Assembly (NCBI RefSeq): GCF_946479605.1
Contig: NZ_CAMLGT010000240.1
Span: 1 to 5,797, forward strand
Reading direction: 5' to 3'
Length of the DNA stretch: 5,797 bases
Source of the DNA: an uncultured Lacibacter sp.
GTDB taxonomy: Bacteria; Bacteroidota; Bacteroidia; Chitinophagales; Chitinophagaceae
Both the position numbers and the translations under genes were made by a program. Numbering within the stretch: the stretch's first letter is position 1; every line of letters begins with the position of its first letter. Under the pieces are notes generated by a model. It did not search any database. It worked only from the letters and a program-made list of their open reading frames with translations, and had not been told where the DNA came from. Positions 1 through 4,544 of the stretch are shown piece by piece.

Positions 1-577
1 GATGACCTTCAGAACTGCATACAGCAGTTACATCAGCTTTGTAATGTTTTGCCAATTGAATTGCTGCTATTCCTACTGAACCTGTTGCCCCCATGATCAG
101 AATTCTTTTGTTTGGCTTATCAGTTATTCTTGCTTTCTGCAAATAGTAAATGGCTGTTTGTCCGCCAAAAACAATGGCTGCAGCTTCTTCAAATGAAGCA
201 TTAACAGGCATTTCAAGTACATATCCATTTTCATTCACGGCAATGTACTCTGCATAGGTGCCGAAGTTAAACCCTGTCATACCAAATACCTTATCACCTG
301 CTTTGAACCTGGAAACATTGTCTCCAACCTTTTCAACAACACCTGAAAAAACAGTTCCCAATATGGGTTTTCTTGGTTTTGAAAATCCTAAAACAAAACG
401 CATAAGCAACTTGAGCAATCCCTTTGCATCAAGACTTCTTACCCTTACATCGCCGGAGTTAACAGCAGTAGCAACTATTTTCACAAGAATCTGTTTGCTG
501 CCGGGTATTGGTTTGGGAACTTCCTGTAGTTGCAATACCGCAGGAGAACCATATTGTGTGCAGATGACGGCTTTCAT
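1..577 (-). CDS. Zinc-independent MDR-family NAD(P)H:quinone oxidoreductase / alcohol dehydrogenase-like protein, C-terminus outside window
   Basis: This is the first 192 residues of a medium-chain dehydrogenase/reductase; the 3' end lies beyond position 1. The N-terminal GroES-like substrate domain (about 1-125) shows VNSGDV at 40-45, FKAGDKVFG at 91-99 and GTYAEY at 106-111. The Rossmann fold then opens with GATGSVG at 163-169, the dinucleotide-binding loop. The catalytic-zinc Cys/His pattern and the structural four-Cys lobe of true zinc alcohol dehydrogenases are absent. This fits the quinone-oxidoreductase-like branch, which transfers hydride from NAD(P)H to quinones or activated alkenes in the cytoplasm. 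The start is MKAVIC, whose ATG shares the bases ATGA with the stop of the upstream gene, so translation is probably coupled. There is no Shine-Dalgarno sequence, as is usual in Bacteroidota. Family assignment is firm; the substrate cannot be told from sequence. Confidence 0.93.
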   Translation of the reverse strand, partial: MKAVICTQYGSPAVLQLQEVPKPIPGSKQILVKIVATAVNSGDVRVRSLDAKGLLKLLMRFVLGFSKPRKPILGTVFSGVVEKVGDNVSRFKAGDKVFGMTGFNFGTYAEYIAVNENGYVLEMPVNASFEEAAAIVFGGQTAIYYLQKARITDKPNKRILIMGATGSVGIAAIQLAKHYKADVTAVCSSEGH

Positions 578-1203
578 TTTTTACGTTTAACGTTAAAATT
601 ATAACCAATGTCAAGACCGGGTTGAATAAAATAGTTCGGCCATTTATTTTCTGCTGATTTAAATGATGCCGGCACACCTGTTCTTACAGGCCAATAACTA
701 CATCCGATAGCAGGCTCAAAAAAGAAACGGTTTTTAAAAAACTTAAACTGGTAACCCAAATAGAAGTCGAGGTATAATGTGTATCCGTTTCCGATCTTTT
801 GTTTATTCGCATCCATGTATTTTTCAAAGGCATTCAATGCATAAACGGATGTATAAGCTCCCTTCCACCAAAAACGCTGGTATCCTGCTGTAGGTGCAAG
901 TATGCGTGCATGTCCGGGATAGTTTAGTCCAGGTGCATCAAACGATGGTCCAAATGGGATGCCTAACGGCCAGGCATAAACGGACCGTTTAAACCTGAAG
1001 GAAACAACATCTTTTGGCGTTATCCTGTAGCCAACATTTACTTGTATATACTCAGGGTTATTTACTTTATCTAAATTTCCAAACAGCAGGAGCGAAGTGC
1101 CAACATACCACTTTCTGTAAGTACTGTCCTGATCTTGTGCATTTACCTGTAAGCCGCCTGCCAACAGCAAGGCAAGAGCAACCCATAACATTTTCTTTTG
1201 CAT
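574..1203 (-). CDS. Exported beta-barrel-like protein of unknown function (209 aa)
   Basis: I do not recognise a named family. The protein starts MQKK, has a hydrophobic stretch at about 5-19 and a signal-peptidase I type site after NA at 21-22, so it is exported. The mature part is rich in aromatic residues and glycine. It alternates in short amphipathic strands, for example around 32-41, 53-60, 65-74, 103-125, 141-154, 159-169 and 192-205. The last strand ends in YNFNV before a basic KRKK tail. This resembles small outer-membrane barrels of Bacteroidota, in which about 8 strands would fit the length. A periplasmic beta-rich protein is the alternative. The gene lies 80 bases after the Crp/Fnr gene on the same strand, and its TGA overlaps the ATG of the oxidoreductase gene. 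Start choice: the first Met supplies the positive n-region and follows an A-rich leader. A start at Met5 would lose both lysines. Confidence 0.85.
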   Translation of the reverse strand: MQKKMLWVALALLLAGGLQVNAQDQDSTYRKWYVGTSLLLFGNLDKVNNPEYIQVNVGYRITPKDVVSFRFKRSVYAWPLGIPFGPSFDAPGLNYPGHARILAPTAGYQRFWWKGAYTSVYALNAFEKYMDANKQKIGNGYTLYLDFYLGYQFKFFKNRFFFEPAIGCSYWPVRTGVPASFKSAENKWPNYFIQPGLDIGYNFNVKRKK

Positions 1204-1283
1204 ATCTTTTTTATAATTGATGATATTGCAAAAGTGGATCGGCGGACTGCAACAACCCGTTCACTTAAGTTAAGAAATAGCTG

Positions 1284-1862
1284 TCAACTCTTTTTTTCAA
1301 GAATTCTTGCACGCAGCCTGCTCAATGATTGGGGTTTGATGCCTAAATAACTTGCTAACTGGTGTTGCGGAACACGCTGAATAAGGTCGGGTCTTTTTTG
1401 CAGCAGATTCAGGTAACGTTGTTCAGGTGAAGAAGTTTTAAACTCGTCGAAGTCTATTTGTTGCTTGGCTAATAACTGCTCCGACAATTTTCTGCACATC
1501 AATTCAAACTTTGGAAACTTACTGTTCATTTCCACTTCCATGTCGGAATTTGAAATGGTGAGAATACTGTCTTCCACACAACTAATAAAATATTCAGATG
1601 GAGTTTTATTGACGACGCAATGAGGGGTAAAGGCGTCCATTTCTGTATAGAAAGCGGTTGTTTTTTCTTCCCCGTCAATAATGTAGTAAGTGCGGATGCA
1701 GCCCTGTAAAACAAAGTAACTATCTTTCGAACTTTGTCCTTCTTTAAGTAAAGTGGTTCCTTTCTTCAGCGAGTGAAACAGGTCTAACGACAGCAAGGCA
1801 TCCTTCTCCTCATCGTTGAGGGAAACGTATTTTGCTATAAAGTCAAATAGTATATTTTTCAT
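1284..1862 (-). CDS. Crp/Fnr-family transcriptional regulator (192 aa)
   Basis: A cytoplasmic DNA-binding regulator of the Crp/Fnr superfamily. Residues about 25-115 form the cyclic-nucleotide-binding-like beta-roll (KKGTTLLKEGQ at 33-43, SYFVLQGCIRTYY at 48-60). A dimerisation helix follows at about 117-140. A short winged helix-turn-helix sits near the C-terminus, with PQHQLASYLGI at 165-175 and the probable recognition helix KPQSLSRLRARI at 176-187. The phosphate-binding Arg-Glu signature of cAMP-binding Crp is not visible, nor is the N-terminal cysteine cluster of Fnr, so the ligand is unknown. This is common for solitary Bacteroidota members. The frame is open upstream to an ATG at 1928, but I chose MKNILF at 1862. 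The extra 22 residues are partly the in-frame reading of a CAA repeat (NNNN), and family members start near here. The gene may lead an operon with the two genes downstream. Confidence 0.92.
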   Translation of the reverse strand: MKNILFDFIAKYVSLNDEEKDALLSLDLFHSLKKGTTLLKEGQSSKDSYFVLQGCIRTYYIIDGEEKTTAFYTEMDAFTPHCVVNKTPSEYFISCVEDSILTISNSDMEVEMNSKFPKFELMCRKLSEQLLAKQQIDFDEFKTSSPEQRYLNLLQKRPDLIQRVPQHQLASYLGIKPQSLSRLRARILEKKS

Positions 1863-1863
1863 T

Positions 1864-1878
1864 TTGTTGTTGTTGTTG
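1864..1878 (-). repeat. (CAA)5 trinucleotide repeat in the leader of the Crp/Fnr gene
   Basis: Five perfect CAA copies on the minus strand end one base before the chosen ATG at 1862, filling the place where a Shine-Dalgarno sequence would sit. CAA runs are unstructured, which suits ribosome entry in a genus without Shine-Dalgarno use. If translation instead began at the upstream in-frame ATG, the run would encode a small asparagine tract. A role in expression is inference. Confidence 0.7.
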
Positions 1879-2002
1879 CTTGGGCTATACATTTGCTGCA
1901 AACGGCAGGGCTTTCTACAGGTTGACAATCAGTATTCCTTTTGCGGAGTGAAAAATGTTGTTGAAGTTATGTACAAAAGCTGAACCTTGAATGCTCAGCC
2001 AC

Positions 2003-2022
2003 GGTTCGTGTCTTTACGAACC
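2003..2022 (+). repeat. Hairpin H1 of a three-copy REP-like palindrome family
   Basis: GGTTCGTGTCTTTACGAACC folds into a perfect 7-bp stem, extendable by a G:T pair around a TCTT loop. It matches the shared 20-nt consensus GGTTSGYGTCYYYAYSAACC. Its fifth stem pair is C:G where the other two copies have G:C. Confidence 0.75.
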
Positions 2023-2033
2023 TCTTACTTACT

Positions 2034-2053
2034 GGTTGGCGTCCTCACCAACC
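2034..2053 (+). repeat. Hairpin H2 of the same palindrome family
   Basis: GGTTGGCGTCCTCACCAACC has a 6-bp stem GGTTGG/CCAACC, then a C/A mismatch and a G:C pair closing a TCCT loop. It has the same orientation as H1 and begins 31 bases after it. Confidence 0.75.
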
Positions 2054-2073
2054 GGCTTTTACATTGGCATTTC

Positions 2074-2093
2074 GGTTGATGGAGACACCAACC
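2074..2093 (-). repeat. Hairpin H3 of the same palindrome family, inverted, inside a longer interrupted stem
   Basis: Read on the minus strand the element is GGTTGGTGTCTCCATCAACC, matching the H1/H2 consensus in opposite orientation. The core is flanked by GCATTTC (2067-2073) and its exact complement GAAATGC (2101-2107), separated from the core on the right by GATAAAA. The whole 2067-2107 stretch can therefore form a two-tier stem-loop. Confidence 0.7.
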
Positions 2094-2131
2094 GATAAAA
2101 GAAATGCAGCAACAATTCATTCAAACAAATA

Positions 2132-2282
2132 CTTTGTTTCCCCAATAAGCAGCTTTTGTTCCGGAAACATAGCCCTTTGTTCCCCAAACAAAGCCCCTCC
2201 TCTATATACATGTTGCCCTTTTCTTCGGAAGAAAAGCCCCTCTTCTCACAGAAACAGCTCGTCTTCTCAGAAAAAAACCTTC
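2132..2282 (+). repeat. Degenerate quasi-tandem array, units about 21-22 nt, C-rich on the + strand
   Basis: Pyrimidine-led units begin near 2132, 2153, 2175, 2197, 2218, 2240 and 2261, spaced 21 or 22 bases. A typical unit reads CTTTtGTTCC, two variable bases, then AAACAwAGCC. The units at 2153 and 2175 agree at 18 of 21 aligned bases with one gap. The unit at 2197 is the most divergent. Two units are themselves hairpins: 2175-2193 (7-bp stem, CCCCA loop) and 2218-2236 (8-bp stem, CGG loop), and both are followed by CCCCTC then C or T and TCT. The period is hand-derived, and the flanking units are weak matches. Confidence 0.5.
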
Positions 2283-2385
2283 AACCGCCCCCCAACCATC
2301 CACCCATGCTATCAACCGCTGCAACGAAAGCTGCGGGTTATTTCTGTGAGTTCTCTATTTTCAGCCAAACTATTAAACAACTAAA

Positions 2386-3954
2386 ATGAGAAAACTTCTG
2401 TTATCGGCTTCGCTGTTGCTCAGCATTTCGGTTTTTGCACAGGAAGAAAAGGTTGACCTTGATGTCATCAATAAAATCATTAAAGAAGGCACTGCCAACT
2501 CGCAGGTGATGGATATTGCCTTTCATTTAACTGATGTGAGCGGCCCACGCCTCACCAACTCACCGGGTTATTACCGTGCTGCAGATTATGCCATTGCACA
2601 AATGAGAAAATGGGGTGTTACCAAAGCAGGCCTCGATCCCTGGGGCGATTTCGGGCAGGGTTGGCAGCTGAAGAAAAGCTACATTGCCATGACGGCGCCT
2701 TATTACAAACCCATTCTTGCTTATCCCAAAACATGGACACAGAGCACAAAGGGTTTGGTAAAGGCCGATGTGGTGGTGATTAATGTAAAAGACTCAACCG
2801 AGCTGGCGCAATACAAAGGCAAGCTTGCTGGCAAAGTGGTTTTGGTAAACCGTGTAGATGAATACAAGCACAGTTTCAAGCCCGATGCATCACGTTATAC
2901 CGAAGAAGAGTTGCAAAAAATGGCAGCGTATCAACCACCAACGCAACCACAGGGGCCACGCCCGGGTGCTAATCCAAACATGGCACGTTTTGGCGCTGCA
3001 CAACGGTTAAACACACTCATTAAACAACTGATTACCGAAGAAGGTGCTGCGGCTTATTTAACCAGCAGCCCGGCATCGCACGACGGAACCATTTTTGTAC
3101 AAGGCCCTGCAGGCAACCGTGTTGATTTTACAAACGGCAAACCTTCCATTCTTGAAATTGCTGTTTCGTTTGAAGATTTAAAAACCATCAACCGATTGGT
3201 GAATATGGGCACAAAGGTTTCAATGGATATTGATGTGCAATCGGAGTTTACCGGTAAGGATGTAAAAGGCTACAATGTGATTGGCGAAATAAAAGGTACT
3301 GATCCCAAGCTGAAAGATGAAGTGGTGATGCTGGGTGCACACCTCGACAGCTGGCAGGGATCTACCGGTGCTACAGATAATGCAGCCGGTTGTGCAGTAA
3401 TGCTGGAAGTAATGCGTATTATGAAAGCACTGAACCTGCAGCCAAAACGTACTATCCGCATAGCATTGTGGAGCGGTGAGGAACAGGGTCTGCTTGGTTC
3501 ACGTGGCTGGATCAAAAACAATGTGGGCGACCGTGTTACCAAAGAAGTAAAAGCGGAGCAGGGAAAAATTTCTGCTTACTATAATATTGATAATGGTACA
3601 GGTAAAATAAGAGGTGTTTACTTAGAAGGTAATACCGGTGTACAACCCATTTTTGCAAAATGGTTAGAACCGTTTAAAGAAATGGGTGCATCTACCCTTA
3701 CCCTGCAAAACACAGGCGGCACCGATCATATTTCGTTTAACGAGCTGGGCATTCCAGGTTTCCAGTTTATACAGGATGAAATTGAGTACGATACCCGTAC
3801 ACACCATACTACAATGGATAGTTACGATCACCTTGTTGCCGATGACCTGAAACAGATGTCGGTAATTGTTGCTGCATTTGTGTATAACACAGCACAGCGT
3901 GATGGTTTACTGCCACGTAAAGAAATGCCGAAGCCGGTACAGCCGCAACGATAA
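2386..3954 (+). CDS. Secreted M28-family zinc metallopeptidase (PGCP/carboxypeptidase Q-like)
   Basis: An exported di-zinc exopeptidase of 522 residues. A signal peptide (hydrophobic 4-16) ends in VFA-Q at 16-19. Residues about 120-290 contain a PA-like inserted domain. The catalytic M28 domain runs from about 293 to 505. The expected metal and catalytic residues are all visible: H319 (GAHLDSW), D331 (GATDNAAG), catalytic E365 and ligand E366 (SGEEQG), D402 (NIDNG) and H474 (HHTTMD). GGTDHISF at 444-451 is also typical. The early stretch SGPRLTNSPGYYRAADYAI (52-70) resembles the PGCP branch, so amino- or dipeptide trimming in the periplasm or outside the cell is likely; exact specificity is not readable. 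A proline-rich segment at 184-197 looks like a surface loop. There is no sorting domain, and the tail KPVQPQR is short. The start follows an A-rich leader, and the gene ends at a strong terminator, so it appears monocistronic. Confidence 0.95.
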   Translation: MRKLLLSASLLLSISVFAQEEKVDLDVINKIIKEGTANSQVMDIAFHLTDVSGPRLTNSPGYYRAADYAIAQMRKWGVTKAGLDPWGDFGQGWQLKKSYIAMTAPYYKPILAYPKTWTQSTKGLVKADVVVINVKDSTELAQYKGKLAGKVVLVNRVDEYKHSFKPDASRYTEEELQKMAAYQPPTQPQGPRPGANPNMARFGAAQRLNTLIKQLITEEGAAAYLTSSPASHDGTIFVQGPAGNRVDFTNGKPSILEIAVSFEDLKTINRLVNMGTKVSMDIDVQSEFTGKDVKGYNVIGEIKGTDPKLKDEVVMLGAHLDSWQGSTGATDNAAGCAVMLEVMRIMKALNLQPKRTIRIALWSGEEQGLLGSRGWIKNNVGDRVTKEVKAEQGKISAYYNIDNGTGKIRGVYLEGNTGVQPIFAKWLEPFKEMGASTLTLQNTGGTDHISFNELGIPGFQFIQDEIEYDTRTHHTTMDSYDHLVADDLKQMSVIVAAFVYNTAQRDGLLPRKEMPKPVQPQR

Positions 3955-3971
3955 ACAATGTTCTGCTATTA

Positions 3972-4007
3972 AAAAGAAGCCTTGCCTGCAAGGCTTCTTT
4001 TGTTTTC
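3972..4007 (+). terminator. Intrinsic terminator of the peptidase gene
   Basis: A 13-bp perfect stem (AAAAGAAGCCTTG, 3972-3984, with its complement at 3989-4001) closes a CCTG loop. It is followed by the T-rich run TTTTGTTTTC. It begins 17 bases after the peptidase stop codon and separates that gene from the deaminase gene. Confidence 0.92.
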
Positions 4008-4008
4008 A

Positions 4009-4016
4009 TACTTTTG
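4009..4016 (+). promoter_or_regulatory. Possible Bacteroidetes -7 promoter element for the dCMP deaminase gene
   Basis: TACTTTTG matches the TAnnTTTG -7 consensus of Bacteroidetes housekeeping promoters exactly. It lies 25 bases before the ATG, allowing a short leader of about 20 nt. A gene directly after a strong terminator needs its own promoter, which supports the call. No TTTG is present at the usual -33 distance, where the terminator stem lies, so the match could be chance. Confidence 0.45.
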
Positions 4017-4041
4017 AAACAAACAACCCAATCAATAAGAA

Positions 4042-4539
4042 ATGAGCAAACGAACTGGTTATATTTCATGGGATGAATATTTTATGGGCGTGGCATTGCT
4101 GTCTGCAAAAAGAAGCAAAGATCCTTCCACACAGGTGGGTGCCTGCATTGTAAACACAAAGAACAAAATTGTGGGCGCAGGTTACAATGGCTTGCCTGCC
4201 GGTTGTGATGATGATGAGTTTCCATGGAGCAAGCAAGGCGCTTTCCTTGATACAAAATATCCGTATGTGTGCCATGCAGAACTGAATGCAATTCTTAACA
4301 ACATTGGTATGGATCTGCATGGCTGCAGAATTTATACGGCGTTGTTTCCCTGTAATGAATGTGCAAAAGCAATTATACAGTCGGGCATTACAGAAGTAAT
4401 TTATTTATCGGATAAATATGATGGTACAGATGCATCGCTAGCATCAAAAAAAATGTTGCAGACAGCAGGTGTGCAGTTCAGGAAAGTGAATACCAGCATC
4501 AGTTCAATAGAACTGTCGTTCCTTGATGAGCATGTGTAA
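4042..4539 (+). CDS. Deoxycytidylate (dCMP) deaminase
   Basis: A cytoplasmic zinc enzyme of the cytidine/deoxycytidylate deaminase fold that converts dCMP to dUMP, feeding thymidylate synthase. It has 165 residues, normal for the family. The catalytic motif CHAELN gives zinc ligand H78 and proton-shuttle E80. PCNEC supplies ligands C104 and C107. [18 protein letters not shown] at 45-62 closely resembles the eukaryotic/phage type dCMP deaminases, in which the GYNG region belongs to the dCTP/dTTP allosteric site, so feedback control is likely. ISWDEYFM at 8-15 and [10 protein letters not shown] at 25-34 are also family hallmarks. The start is the first Met after an A-rich leader. The gene stands alone after the peptidase terminator and runs toward the barrel gene, ending 5 bases before that gene's stop. 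The bacterial homologue in Bacillus is called comEB; I leave the symbol blank because nothing here suggests a competence role. Confidence 0.95.
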   Translation: MSKRTGYISWDEYFMGVALLSAKRSKDPSTQVGACIVNTKNKIVGAGYNGLPAGCDDDEFPWSKQGAFLDTKYPYVCHAELNAILNNIGMDLHGCRIYTALFPCNECAKAIIQSGITEVIYLSDKYDGTDASLASKKMLQTAGVQFRKVNTSISSIELSFLDEHV

Positions 4540-4544
4540 TGCTG

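Larger units (their letters stand above)
1863..2385. other. 523-base divergent intergenic region, promoters not resolved, repeat-rich
   Basis: This lies between the start of the leftward Crp/Fnr gene and the start of the rightward peptidase gene, so it must contain promoters for both directions. I could not find a convincing paired -33 TTTG / -7 TAnnTTTG for either. Positions 1879-2002 show nothing I recognise. Positions 2003-2107 hold three related hairpins, and 2132-2282 a quasi-periodic C-rich array. Positions 2283-2371 are C-rich then mixed, with no clear element. The final 14 bases before the peptidase ATG are A-rich, as at the other starts here. Open frames across 2064-2389 encode only Ser/Pro/Lys-rich low-complexity sequence and are not believed to be genes. 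Confidence 0.75.

Noticed and set aside
258..590. Rightward open frame opposite the oxidoreductase gene
   Set aside because: It is antisense to a well-supported MDR coding region and its translation has no recognisable features.
1226..1252. TTGCA-N17-TGCAA inverted repeat upstream of the exported protein gene as a Crp/Fnr operator
   Set aside because: Half-sites are only 5 bases and the spacing is too wide for a typical Crp/Fnr site; likely chance.
1264..1274. CTTAAGTTAAG small palindrome after the Crp/Fnr stop as a terminator
   Set aside because: The stem is too short with a one-base centre and there is no T-run on the transcribed strand.
1863..1928. Longer N-terminus for the Crp/Fnr regulator from the ATG at 1928
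   Set aside because: The extra 22 residues have no family resemblance and include an Asn tract made by the CAA repeat; the start at 1862 gives a normal domain beginning.
2132..2282. CRISPR array
   Set aside because: Units are degenerate, only about 21-22 nt and directly abutting, with no unique spacers between identical repeats and no cas genes in the window.
2064..2389. Two overlapping rightward open frames in the intergenic region
   Set aside because: They encode Ser/Pro/Lys/Gln-rich low-complexity sequence, lie across hairpins and repeats, overlap each other, and one runs into the start codon of the peptidase gene. Lack of stops follows from the C-rich composition.
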